From assembly GCA_946122785.1 (NCBI GenBank), contig CAMGYJ010000006.1, forward strand, positions 40,568,066-40,632,065: DNA of 64,000 nt, read 5' to 3'. A program made the position numbers and the translations under genes. Position 1 is the first letter of the stretch, and every line of letters starts with the position of its first letter. The notes beneath the pieces are model-generated. The model saw only the letters and a program-made list of their open reading frames with translations. It searched no databases and was not told where the DNA came from. Positions 42,382-53,964 of this stretch are shown one piece after another. This stretch comes from Linum tenue (Eukaryota > Streptophyta > Magnoliopsida > Malpighiales > Linaceae).

Positions 42382-44339
42382 CTGACTCAAAACAATGCAA
42401 CTCTCCATACCTTTAGAGCAACCCACAACCCCGATCGTCGGTAGCGGACTTCCTAGATCATTTAGCATCTTACGAGGTCAACCAACGCACAAGGCACCTC
42501 CTAGCTTCTTCTGGGAGAAATCTAGTCTCGAGTCGGCATCATGGCAAATAGTGATCAGATGACAAATGAATCGTGGACGAAGGGACTCTCAAAAAGGAAA
42601 AGATCATGGACTCAATTTCTTTTTAAGGTGCTCTATTTTCTTCTTGAAGATGGTTGGAACCCTTCTTTTTTTTGTTGTTTATTTCTTTTTCAAGGGTCCC
42701 AACCTGTTATTTCCAGAAAATGGGGCTCCCACCTATTAAAGGTTTTGAGGGAGCCCGGCTCTTATTGGCCATGCCAGGAGCAGTTCTTACCAGCCATGCC
42801 GAGAGCAGATGTCTTGAGCCTCGTGTCGGGGAAGGAAATGTAAGGGAGCTGGAGGTAGTAATGTGGAAATTGGGAACGGATTCCCGTCTTCCCTTACACA
42901 CTTTCACCCTTTTCGCACGGGAGACGTTATTTTAAAAGCACAATTTAGAGCACCCTTTTTTTCATAACATGATACATGAGTCCATGACAGGTAGAGAGTC
43001 CACAATACCACACAATTCAAGGGTCATAAGATCACTAATTTACAGAATCAACCAGCACAATATGAATAAGAAAGGATACTTCTTAAATGCATCAACATCC
43101 TCCATAGTGCTACCCTACCTCCCTAGGTTGCATATTATTATAAAGACTGTCAATTCAAAGCATACTGAGCAGGCAATTGCAAGGAACACGTGCTTGGAGC
43201 CCTCAAATCAAAATTTGGACAGTGGACTAGGCTCCAAACACACACATACAGCCAAACATTCACACGCATACATAATCGAACATCCCCCCACACTTAAGCA
43301 CGACATTGTTCTCAATGGAGGAAAGATAAGGAGGGGATAACGAAGTTACCAGATCAAGGGTGAATGATTGTGGGCGGGGCAGGCGGTGCATTCTAGGAGG
43401 AGAGAGTAGTCGGAACACAAACACCACACAAAATCTCACAAAGGTTGGGTTATTGACTCTAAAATCAAAGAACAAAACTGACTCAACCGAGGAGAGATAG
43501 GGAAAGAAATACGAACCGACTAGTTGGGTTGCCTCCCAACAAGCGCTTCTTTCACGTTGTGAGCCGGACGGTAGCTCCTAAGTTTCGATCCATGCTAAAA
43601 CCTCTTTGAAGTTGAGGTTCTCATCTATGAGGTGGAGTCTCAAGTCACGAGCAGGTGGTGTGGTAGGTGATGAAGGCTCGTGCACTTGATGCAGCTCAAG
43701 TCTCCACCCTCGAGACCTCTTTCTCGTTTCTTCTCTTGTCGCATTGCCCCAAATCAAATATAACCGTATCGACTGACCACCATCGCGTCCACCAAGAGGG
43801 ACCAATATCGATGTGGCCTTGGTCTAGCAAAGAGACACTGGAAATGGGTCCTTGCTAAGAAATTCCTCGAAGTTTGGTGGGGATATTACTTGTATTATAG
43901 GGCCGGTGCAAGCCTCTTCCACCTCAACTTCATCCTCAGCCTGGACACCACTCGCTTCTTCAACCCCCCCTTCCTTCTTCAAAATGTGGTCTCTCTCCTT
44001 GGAAAAGATTAAGAACTACCTCTTCTTTGCTTTCTTCCTCATCCTCCACAACTTCTTTCCTCACCCTTTCTCTCTCTTATTCTTCCATAACGGATTGGAG
44101 AGCAACTCGCCATGCAAGGTTCTCAATAAGTTCAGCTTGCATCTCCTCGCTCGAGCCCAGCATGTTAGAGCGGAAATGGGGAAAGTTGTGATCTACCACC
44201 AGAGGATACACTTGATCATGATTATCATGGGATGTGAGCATTCCGTGACAACTTCTGCATGCTCCTCAATATCCTCATGATTGCCTTCTTCTTCCTCCTC
44301 CTCTACTTGTATGGCAGCATAAAGGTTGTCTTGAGAAAA
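42382..44339 (-). other. Non-coding internal region of element B
   Basis: Short frames on both strands have no recognisable domains. Identifiable parts are the GTTGGG..CCCAAC hairpin at 43523 and a C/A-rich tract at about 43286-43298 shared with element A. The minus frame 43578-43805 has no recognisable similarity. Confidence 0.6.
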
Positions 44340-44801
44340 CTATGAACAAGCTTTCTCAATGACCTCTATGTGCTTTTTTATGCTCTGAAGGATATCCTCT
44401 GTTTCACGGGGAAAGGAGAAGTCAGTTTGGGCAATGACCTGGATATGAGGATCCATCTCGGGAAAGGATCTCTCAGGTACTCGAGCAATCTGCTCCACGA
44501 GAAGCCTCAAGTGATAGTTTGGATCTGGCTGTGGAGTGTAGCATGGCTCTACCGGATGGCCCGTGAGGGCTATGTCTAAATCAAGATCTGATGGCCCTTC
44601 TGGTTGTGGGAGGAATTCTTCTTGATAAGGAGGTTGTTCTTGATATGCCCAGGGGTCTGATTGTTCTCCGTAGTAAGGGGGTTGGTACTGAAACCCGAAT
44701 CCATAGTCTTCTCCTCCTTGATTTCTCCAGGAAGTCTTGAGGTAATACCACTAATATGGTGGTGGATACCCCCACTGGTTGGAGAAGCCATTAGGATCCA
44801 T
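44340..44801 (-). pseudogene. Gag-like N-terminal remnant of element B
   Basis: ATG at 44801 gives MDPNGFSNQWGYPPP, then a TAG at 44753-44751, after which the same frame stays open to 44340: Tyr/Pro/Gln-rich (GFQYQPPYYGEQSDPWAYQE), then VEQIARVPERSFPEMDPHIQ and a helical end. This style matches N-terminal regions upstream of the Athila Gag core. The in-frame stop and lack of a retrotrans_gag core suggest a remnant. Confidence 0.6.
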
Positions 44802-44911
44802 GATTCAGATCTGCACCAACAAAAACAAAAAAAAACACCCAAGTGAAAAGCAAGGGTGGAAAAAAGAAACGCTAAATTAACAAACTTCTGCCTTTCCTAA
44901 TAAACTAGAAA

Positions 44912-44930
44912 GTCCCCAGCAACGACGCCA
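44912..44930 (-). other. Primer binding site of element B
   Basis: The minus strand reads TGGCGTCGTTGCTGGGGAC, six bases from the LTR, the tRNA-Asp-type primer site of Athila/Tat elements. It differs from the site of A at two positions. Confidence 0.85.
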
Positions 44931-44936
44931 AAAACT

Positions 44937-46298
44937 TGACACGCTAAAACACAACACCTAACAATGGCCAAGTGTAACCAATGAAAGGGACTGCAGTATA
45001 GTGGCACAAGTAATAAATATCGAATCCACGGGTCTCTAGAGTTACTATTATTCAGCTTCAGTTCATTATCTAGCAAACTAGATTAAGGATTGATTTACTA
45101 AACAACTCTACTAACTACTCTACTAATTGCAAGTTGGGAACTCACTTAGGCATGATTCCCCCTAGCTCCTCAATTAGGTCCAAGTTGCAATTACATTTGG
45201 TTGATCTAATATTGATTAAACTGCGGAAGATCCTAAATTAGCTTGGAATCTCTTAAGCTGACCAAGCCCTCTTAGACAGAATACCCGGAAGGCGACTAGC
45301 CTTCACCGGGATAGACTGCTAAGGCGATTCACACATATCTCCACTACTGGAATGAATTCCAGTACAAAGCAGTAAATTGATTGACTGTCGCACAACCAAT
45401 TCATCACTATCAATCAAGGAAGCTCTCTTAACCTAATTAGATTCTATCTATCATAGGTTAAAGCAGAAATCAAGAGAAGATGATCAGGCTTCAATTGACT
45501 CAATAAATCATGCATCAATCGATTATAATCAAACAATATAGCATCCAAAACTTCATACAAGAAAGATCCTAACACATGGAACTAGGGTTCCTCGAAACCT
45601 AAGTGAAGGGAAGTTACTCCATAGAGAAGAAAGAGACTGCAAAAATATGATCTAGATTTTCAATCTCCATCTCCAAGCGTGATTCCCGAGCTCCAATGGC
45701 CAAGAAATACTCCAAAATAGCTCCAAGAATGTTCCTAAGTCATTCTCTCTCTCTAGGGTTCGTCCCTTGGGTGTTTTTGAACCAAAACCCAGCTCTCTCT
45801 TTCCTTCGGCTTGAATCTGCCTAAAAAACCTGATTCTAGGCAAAACACGGCCGTGTTTTACTTTTTTCCGCCCGTGTTTTGCCCCCAACAGCCCTCACGA
45901 CACGTCCTCGGTAGTAAAAACACTAGCGGGGGCCAGATAAAACACGGCCGTGTTTTTAGTGTATTTTCCCTCGTCCGGACTCCGAATTAGTCGCCGTTTG
46001 ATCCCAGACGCTCGTAGTCCCGTCCTCTTTCTTTTCATGACAAGCTTGCATGATTTTTTTCCATAAATTGAGGTACAAATCCATTCTTCTTCTGGTCAAT
46101 GCCCGAGTTTCTTCTCCAGAATCGCCAATTGATCTTTGATTGACTTGAAACTTGCGCCTATGCTTCACTTTATGTGCTAGGACCTGAAATGTTACAAAGG
46201 AACACAACCTAGCGTAAAAAATAGGCTAAAGATGCAATAATTAAAGCTCAAACAATCAAGAAACAAAGGGGAAAACATGTGCAAATATCGTGTCATCA
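44937..46298 (-). repeat. 5' LTR of element B (1362 bp)
   Basis: Contains two perfect copies of a palindrome centred on CACGGCCGTG (about 45843-45860 and 45940-45957). Ends GTGTCATCA, followed by the GTAGG target repeat. Confidence 0.93.
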
Positions 46299-46303
46299 GT
46301 AGG

Positions 46304-49015
46304 GGTCATCCCAGAAGTAATATCTGAGATCAGAGAAGAACTTATTTTTCCCATTTGTATTCATCCCCTTGGGCAGTTGCCTTCCAACAAAGTAATTGGC
46401 AATGTCGGTGAACCAAGGTGCGACACTCTCAATAGTGGCAAGCGCGAACAACCATTCATTGGGGAAAGTGTTATTTATTTATCTTTTAGAGGTGCTCCCT
46501 CACGGTCCTTCGAGTCACGAGAGATGATCCGCCGCAAGATTTTCGGCTCCCTTCTTGTCTTTGATCTCCACATCAAACTCTTGGAGAAGTAGGATCCATC
46601 ATATTAGGCGGGGCTTGGCATCGACCTTCTTCATCAAGAAGCGAATGGCTAAGCGGTCGGTATAGACAAATAACCTTTGAAACCACAAGGTAAGACCTGA
46701 ACTTGTCAAAAGCATTGATCACTGCCAACAACTCTTTTTCGGTAGTTGTATAATTCTCTTGAGCATCATTCAACGTCTTGGAGGCCTATCAAATGGGTTG
46801 AAAATGCCTACCTCGCCTTTGTCCCAACACCACCCCCACTGCATAGTCACTAGCATCACACGTAAGCTCAAAAAGAATTCTCCAATCCGGCGAGACCATT
46901 ATGGGAGCGTTCGTGAGCTTCGCCTTGAGGACGTCAAACGCTTCAAAACATTCCTCTGTGAAAAGGAAGGGAGCATCTTTCTCCAAAAGTTTTGTCAGCG
47001 GTAATGCATTCTTTGAGAAGTTCTCATTGAAGCGTCAGTAAAATCCTGCATGCCCAAGGAAACTCCGGATGCCCTTGACCGTTGTTGGTGGAGGAAGCAT
47101 GCTTATTGTTTTAACCTTGGCTCAATCCACTTAAATTCTCCTCTTTGAAATTTTGTGCCCCAACACAATGCCCACTCTTACCATGAAATGTGACTTCTCC
47201 CAACTCAAAGCCAAATTGGTTTATTCGCAACGCTCAAGGACCTTCTCCAGTTTGGCAAGGCAGTGAGAGAATGAATCTCCAAAAACCGAGAAGTCTTCCA
47301 TGAACACTTCAATTATATCCCTCGCGAGTTTATCGAAGATGGCAACCGTGCATCTCTGGAATGGGGCCGGGGCATGGCACAATCCAAACGGGATGAGCCT
47401 ATAGGCAAATGTCGCGAAAGGGTAGGTGAACGTTGTCTTGGCTTGATCTTTTGGGCAATCGGGATCTAGAAGTACCCCGACATCCCATCTAGGAAATAGT
47501 AGTAATCATGTCCGGCGAGCCTCTCTAGAATCTGATCGATGAAGGGTAGAGGCAAATGATCATTCAATCGCCGGCAGTCAATGCACACCCGCTACCCGGT
47601 CACCATTCTTGTTGGGATAGGCTCTCTCTTTTCATTGGTCACCACCATCATCCCTCCTTTCTTGGGGACTAACTGTGTTAGGCTCACCCACTGACTATCC
47701 GAGATAGGATAGATGATCCCGGCATCCAAGAGCGTGATTACTTCTGCCTTCACTACCTCCTCCAATTTAGGATTCACACGCCTTTGCGGTTGTTGCACCA
47801 GCCTGGCATCTTCCTCCAAGTGGATCTTATGTGAGCAAAAGGCTGGTCCGATCCGTCGGATATCCGTGATCTTCCATGCGATGGCCCTCTTGTGATGACG
47901 CAAGACTTTAATGAATTCAATCTTCTGCTCTGGTGTAAGATTGGAGTTGATGATGACTGGGAGTTTGCCATCATCCCTCAGGAAGACATACTCAAGATGG
48001 GGAGACAGAGGCTTCAACTCCAACTCGGGTGGTTCCACCAAGGAGGTAGGATTTTAGGCATTGCAGGTAGGGCTTCCGCCGCTCGTTTTTGTGGAATTTG
48101 ATCCTCTTCCTCCGGAGATTCTGCAATGTTCATTCCTGCTAAAAAACATTCTTCAAAAGGGTCAGAAGCATAAGCACCCGCGGACGCGAGTGCGTCTATG
48201 AAATCAAAAATCTCATCACAATAGTCGACATCATCATGATGGCGAGACAACTTCATGCTATCATCAATAGAAAAGATAACCTCTTCTTCCCCTGCCCTAA
48301 GCACTAACTTTCCCCCATGCATTTCAATTAAGGCCTTGGCGGTAGCTAAGAAAGGTCTACCCAAGATTAAGGGGACATAAACTTTTTCGTCAATGTCTAG
48401 AATAATGAAATCTAACGGGTAAATGAGAGGTCCCACCTTGATAAGTAAGTCATCAACAACACCATTAGGTCGCACGATAGACCTATCCGCCAGCTGAATA
48501 TTCATCCTGGTAGTTCTAGGTTCACCTAGGTCTAACTTTTGAAACAATTTATAAGGCATCACATTTATACTTGCTCCTAGATCCGCCAATGATTTTCCTA
48601 AGCACATGTTGCCAATAAAACAATGGATAGTGAAACTCCCTGGTTCTTTGTGCTTTGTGGGCAGGTGGTTCTGCAGGATGGCGGAGCACTCTTCATTCAA
48701 GATCACTGCAACCATCCCTTCCAGCTTCCTCTTGTTGGCAAGGAGGTCCTTCAAGTACTTTGAGTAATTGGGCATCTGGGCGAGGGCCTCCACGAAGGCT
48801 ATATTGAGGTGCAACTGATTCATCAACTCCATGAAGTGGGCAAATTTTGCTGCCATGCGGTCATTGCGGAGTTCATAAGGGTAGGGAATAGTTGGAGTTA
48901 CCTTTGCCCCCCTCTGCTCCGGTGGAGGAATCGAATCACCCTTCTCTCCTCCCTTTTCACTCGTGCCCCCTTGTTGTTCGGGGACACTACTGGCTCCATC
49001 TTGCTTTTCTACCAT
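46304..49015 (-). pseudogene. Protease, reverse transcriptase and RNase H of element A, broken
   Basis: 49015-48014: aspartic protease with active site A-D-L-G-A-S and flap region (VPLILGRPFLATAKALIE). 48041-47592: RT start (KRAIAWKITDIRRIGP). RT continues through stops; the catalytic motif at 47304-47293 reads F-M-E-D, where family members have F-M-D-D. 46986-46573: RNase H (FELTCDASDYAVGVVLGQ, ENYTTTEKELLAVINAFDKF). 46570-46304 leads into the integrase N-terminus, cut by element B. Stops, frameshifts and the Asp-to-Glu change make it inactive. Confidence 0.86.
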
Positions 49016-49077
49016 GGGTGGCTTCTTCCTCAGGGGTAGTTCCGACGCTTCTCTCCCACTTCGAAGAGTAAATGCTC

Positions 49078-50470
49078 TTACTCCCGCTTCTTCGAATTGC
49101 TATGGGACCAAGCTGCTTGCGAGATAATCCCCACTCTTGTGGTCAAGGTTGTCAAGAGTGATTGATGACTTTGCAACCCCGCCTCTATGGTTGAGAATTT
49201 CTCGGTCGCCACCCCTATGAATCTCTCAATCTCTTTAAACTTCTTCGAGCTGGAGGCGACAGAGTTGTTCACTAACTCTTCCAAACAAGACATCCGATCG
49301 GTGTGCACAGGGGAGATAGAGTTCAACTGCTCGTAATGGGCCGTTTCCTCGTTCATTACTCGACACTCGACTTCCTCATAGCCTGAGCTTGCACCCCAAT
49401 CATATGGCACTAACAGCTCCTTCTCTTGCTTCTTGCTAGGATCGCCTCGATTAACTTGTCAAGCTTTGCTTCAAGTGGAGCACTATCTCCCACACTTCGC
49501 ACTCCTCGATCGGTGCTTCTCTTCCCACTTCTTGTCAAGCCCCAATCATATCCCTTAAGATCCATATCTTCGAGCAACTCGGTCACTTGTGGAGGGGTCA
49601 TGTTCATCAAACTCCCTTGGAAAAGGGAGTCAATGAGGATCTTGTCATCTTGAATGAGTCCTCCATAGAAAGTTTCTATCCGAAATTGCTCCTCGAATCC
49701 ATGGTGAGGGCATTGGAGGAAGTAGTTGGAGAATCTTTCCCATGCATCCCTTAATGTCTCATCCTCCTCTTGCTCAAAGTGATTGATCTTCTTCCTCAAC
49801 TCGGCCGTCTTGGAAAGAGGAAAATATCGGGTCATGAACTTGTCGAGGAGATTGTCCCAAGAGGTGATGGATAGAGCCGGATGGTTGTTGAGCCATCGGA
49901 GTGCCTTCCCCGCTAAAGAATAGGGGAAGAGCTTCAATCGCAAAGCCTCCTCGGGGACGCCATTTATCTTCAAGCTTCCCGCTAGCTCAAGAAACCTTTG
50001 CACATGCTCTCGTGGTGATTCATGGGATAGCCCGTGGAAGTAAGCATTTTGTTGAATCATCGTCGCTAGAGAGGGCTGATCTCAAAGTTGTTGGCGGCCA
50101 CGGGTGGATGTATGATGGGAGATTGGATATCCGTCGCCCGTAGAGCCATGTAATAGCCCATAGTCCTTGGCCCTTCCTCGGCTTCCGCTTCTCCATTTGG
50201 GTTTGGAAGCGGATTATCCCATTGGTTTTGATTTGTCGCCATCTCAACTACAACTCCTTCTTCAATTACTTCAATTACAGGATCAACTTGTTGTCCCCTT
50301 TCTTCACTTCTCCTCTTTGCCTCCGCTTGCTCCCTCTCTCGAGCTAGTAGTCGGAGGTTCGGTTGATGTCCTCGTCCAGTGGTGTTAAAGGCGTCAGATT
50401 GCTCCGGGTCATGCAAATCCCTACACACACTTAAAGAACACAACACGTCTAGCACAAGCAAACACTTCAC
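49078..50470 (-). pseudogene. Gag of element A, broken
   Basis: 50470-50066 is the N-terminal Gln/Glu-rich part. 50060-49410 is the Athila-type retrotrans_gag core (KLFPYSLAGKALRWLNNHP, WDNLLDKFMTRYFPLSKTAE, DETLRDAWERFSNYF). 49410-49078 is the coiled-coil-like C-terminus. The three parts are in different frames (shifts near 50060 and 49410). Gag assembles the particle and packages element RNA. Confidence 0.88.
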
Positions 50471-50539
50471 AACTTAACAAAAAACATAAATTAAAAGCTA
50501 GATTAACACCAAACAAACTTTTCATGATAACGAACCGAA

Positions 50540-50558
50540 GTCCCCGGCAACGGCGCCA
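50540..50558 (-). other. Primer binding site of element A
   Basis: The minus strand reads TGGCGCCGTTGCCGGGGAC, six bases inside the LTR. This is the characteristic tRNA-Asp-type primer site of Athila/Tat elements and fixes the orientation. Confidence 0.92.
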
Positions 50559-50564
50559 AAAACT

Positions 50565-52244
50565 TGACTCGCTCTGACTATCACAATAAAATCCCACCTA
50601 AGGTCCAAGTATAAACCTTAGATGGGTGAAATATAGGGAAAGTATGTTTTAATATCGATTGTTTGGAACATTATCCAGCATATTGGTTTTAGCAAAAACA
50701 AAGATAAAAAACTGAATTGCTTGTAAAGTTAAAATAGATTTGACTCTAGTTGAGAAAGCTTCACCCGGGTGTTGCTCCCCCTAGCTAACAATTATGACTT
50801 GAAGAATCGAACGATCATGTGTGGTTAAGGGGTCATAAATCGCAGGGAAGTCTAACAACCAGCCGAAGCTACCCTTTTAACATCTAGGTTGAGGAATGGG
50901 ATACGATCCAAGCCACTAATGTGACCCTCTCAACCTATCAACTAAGGAATGGTTAGACTTCATCCTCGAATTTGGAGTTCGGACCGCCACCCACAACCAA
51001 ACCCTAAGTGCTAATGCGAATTAGGAGGTTTTCCCTTTAACTAACCTAGAATAGGAGGCATAGAATGCCCAAGGAAAGCCATCTCTAGTAGTGCCTCTTA
51101 AGTTAAGGAGGGTTCTCTCTAAACTAGCTTAGGAGGCATTGAATGCCCAAGGAAACCCATCTCAAAATGAGCCTCTTAGGTTAAGGAGGGTTATCTCTAA
51201 ACTAGTTTAGGAGGCTTCGAATGCCCAAGGAAACTGAACCTCTTGAGTAAAGGAGGCTTCCTCTCTAAACTAGCCTAGGAGGCATGAAATGCCCAAGAAC
51301 CCCATCTCAATATTGAGCCTCTTAACCTAAGGAGGTTATGCCCAAGAACACCCAATGAACCTCCTAAGTCCTAACCTAAGGAGGTCTCCTCTCTAATCTA
51401 GGTTAGAATAGAAATTAGATTGATAAGCTTTCACACAACACAATCATTACTGAATAATACCTCCACATTCACATTAAAACACAATCACACACAAATTATT
51501 CAATTCATACAAGCATTCACATAATTGTAGCTAGGGTTTACAAACACCCAAGTGAAATAAGGGACTACTCCATGCTAGGAGAAGGGAAAACACAAGAGAG
51601 GGAAAGTGAAACCATCAAGAAGATGCAATCCTTGCTCCTTGTTTTGAAGAAATCCTCCTTTGGGGAAGAAATTCCCAAAACCTTGCGTGGAGAAGAAACC
51701 CTATCTTTTCCTCTTCTTTGGTTCATCACTTTCTCACTTTAAAATCTGAAGAAGGAGAGTTTCTCACTCTAGGTCTCTCCCCCCTTCCTTATTCCTTTCG
51801 GCTTTCCTTTTAAGTGGAAGATCGCGCCTAGTTCACGGCCGCGTCCGTGAACTCAGTGTCGCGACCATAACGCACCACTTCATTTGCTCGGGTTCACAGT
51901 CAGTGGCCTCTGTTCATGGTCTTAGAAATCGTGAACTGCCTGGGCGTCAGTAACTTGAAAACCCCCTCTGTTTGATCCTCGTTTCACTGGTCATGGCTCC
52001 AGTTCACGGTCTTGTAAGACCATGAACTCCAACGTCTGGCCTTGAACTGCGGCTGTCTCCACCTTTTTGCTCAGTGTTTGCTCCTTTTCTTCCAACTTTC
52101 GACTTCGAGTTTGGTTTTACCTGTTAGGATCTGAAACACACTAAAACACAAGCAACCTCGCGTAAAACCAACCTTTTTGGAGTTCAATTGTAACAAACGT
52201 CTTAGAGAATTGGGGATAAAAAGTGTACAATTAGGCCTGAATCA
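50565..52244 (-). repeat. 5' LTR of element A (1680 bp) with an internal tandem repeat
   Basis: Plus-strand start TGACTCGCTCTGAC, end GGCCTGAATCA. It contains about four tandem copies of a ~78-bp unit (51040-51350; copies of AGGAGGC...GAATGCCCAAGGAA at 51053, 51131, 51209, 51277). Near 52000 AGTTCACGGTCTT and its near-complement form a hairpin. Confidence 0.85.
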
Positions 52245-52735
52245 AGGATGTAGACTACGGAGCATGTAGAGGCGAATGCTTTGATGGAATATTTTCGAGC
52301 ACCATAATATGGATATAGGTTTTTATTATGAAGTTTTGGTCGATATAGAGGAAAAGATTGCAAACACTCTTTAAAATGATGGAAAAATGCGTATGAATTA
52401 TTAGTCTTTTGGTGATTTTATTAGTTTTGATAGAACAAATAATACGAATAAAGCACATCGTCCACTTGTTTTTTTTTTGTGTGATTCTATTGTTTTTATG
52501 TTATATTTTATATATTATATTAGTGAGTTTTATGATCATATCAAGTTGGTATGACTATTATACCACAGTGGTATGTCGGTCATACCATAGTGTTATTATT
52601 ATATCACGAGGGTGTGAGCAATATACCACAATGGTACCATGGTCATATCACTTTGGTAGCATCCTATTAGGCGAGACTCTTTTTGTATGATGAGACAACA
52701 ACAATCTTTGAGTAGCTTTTAAATATCTTCTTGGA
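52245..52735. other. Flanking DNA, no supported gene
   Basis: AT-rich sequence to the right of element A. Around 52540-52660 a run of related segments contains ATACCAC/GTGGTAT motifs (for example TATACCACAGTGGTAT), a possible decayed MITE. No coding similarity. Confidence 0.45.
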
Positions 52736-53873
52736 ATGCATGGGGAAGAAGGAACCAGAGTATCTTCATTGATCAAGTACTTACCAGTGTTGTGCTATAA
52801 GATATACTTTCCTTGATTCTTTTCACGGCCTGTGTATGTTTCATATTGCACAAAATGCAATGCCTAGGCATGATGGTGCCCATTGTGATTCTAAGTTGTT
52901 TTTAGAAAGTTAGTTATTTTATGTTCAATGTTGAGGATGATGATGAATTTGAGTTTGAATGGAGTAAAATGGTTGATAAATATTTACTTGGTAAGGAACC
53001 TATGGGACATGAATGGCTGGAGGGAATTTATAGCTTGAGGAATAAATGGTCATCTACTTTGTTCATGTTTCATTTTGGTGCTAGAGGGAGGATCACATAG
53101 TTAAGTGAATGTGCGAACAGTAATATAAAGCAGTGTGCATAATCTGATTTCAGTATTCATAAGTTCTTGAAGCATTTTGAGAGAATGGTGGAGAATAAGA
53201 GGGTTGAGGAGGAAGAGTTTAATACATTGGATAGGTTTGATAGTTCGTGATTTCCTTCTAGCCGATTTCTTAATCAAGATGCTTGCTTGTATAATCCACC
53301 TATTTTTCGAAGGTTTCAATAGGAGTATATAAAGTCCTTGGAATATTTGATATGGCCGGTGAGAATTTTTACAAGGAAAGCAGGATGAGGAATTTTGAAG
53401 TTTATAAAATGAATGATATGGTATAAAACTTATGTAAGGACATTATTGGTTGATTTTGAGAGTGGAAGGATAACATATGCATGCCATATGTCGGAGTCCA
53501 GTGGCTGGTTTTGCAAGCATCAACTGAAGGCATATGATATTTTGTGTTCTACAACAGCAAATTTGATTTTCAAAAGTCTCTCAACTTATATGATTTTGAA
53601 ATGTTGGACAAGGGAGGCGAGGGAAGGTCGTAATTTTCCTTTTAAGTGAGAATGACATATGAGAATCATGCACAGTATCGTGTCTTGTTAATCTTTCATA
53701 GGTTACTACTCTTATTGTTAGTAAGACATGCGCAAGCAAACAAAGATTTGTACATTTCCACTTTAGCGGTTGTCAATGATTCACTGAAGAATTTTGAGTT
53801 GGTTGGAGCATCTACAAGTTGTAGTGGCACGAGTGTTGGATCAGCTGGAACATCTAACTATGGAAGTAAGTGA
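52736..53873 (+). pseudogene. FAR1/FHY3-like (MULE transposase family) pseudogene fragment
   Basis: Plus-strand fragments in family order: HGLCMFHIAQNA (about 52826-52861) from the transposase core; DEFEFEWSKMVDKYLL ... HEWLEGIYSLRNKW (about 52940-53055); a stretch matching the R-x-T-x-x-S-E-x-x-N-S region and the Phe/Arg/Glu-rich helix after it (to about 53240); and a degenerate SWIM finger, C-H-M-S-E-S-S-G-W-F-C-K-H, near 53480-53520. Stops and frameshifts occur throughout. It could come from a Mutator-like transposase or from an FRS gene; it is clearly diverged from the FRS10-like gene at 23768. Confidence 0.72.
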
Positions 53874-53964
53874 TAGATTTCAATGGTTGTTTTTACGGCT
53901 ACTTGTTTACTGCTTAACTTGTTTGTTTTAATAAGTGTTGCTCTAAAATACTCTCTACGATCAC

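Larger units (their letters stand above)
40917..46298 (-). mobile_element. Non-autonomous LTR element B (Athila-related), nested in element A
   Basis: It has two LTRs (40917-42341 and 44937-46298), a tRNA-Asp-type primer site, a polypurine tract, and a perfect 5-bp target duplication GTAGG (40912-40916 and 46299-46303). The internal region is only 2.6 kb and has no protease, RT or integrase; a damaged gag-like N-terminus remains. Motifs in its 3' region match element A, so it is probably a deletion derivative mobilised by Athila-like proteins. It splits the A pol frame without loss of target bases. Confidence 0.95.
36280..52244 (-). mobile_element. Athila-like Ty3/gypsy element A, with nested element B and a hAT MITE
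   Basis: Read on the minus strand: 5' LTR (50565-52244), tRNA-Asp-type primer site (50540-50558), gag (50470-49078), protease and reverse transcriptase (49015-46304), integrase (40916-39856), long 3' region, purine tract, and 3' LTR (36280-37268). Without B (and its 5-bp duplication) and the MITE the element is about 10.1 kb, normal for Athila. The outer flanks GAACT and AGGAT do not match, so a clean target duplication is absent. The two LTRs also differ in length and interior, so rearrangement or two fused copies is possible. Confidence 0.85.

Noticed and set aside
43578..43805. Minus-strand 75-aa frame in element B
   Set aside because: No similarity to retroelement proteins; probably chance in non-coding internal sequence.
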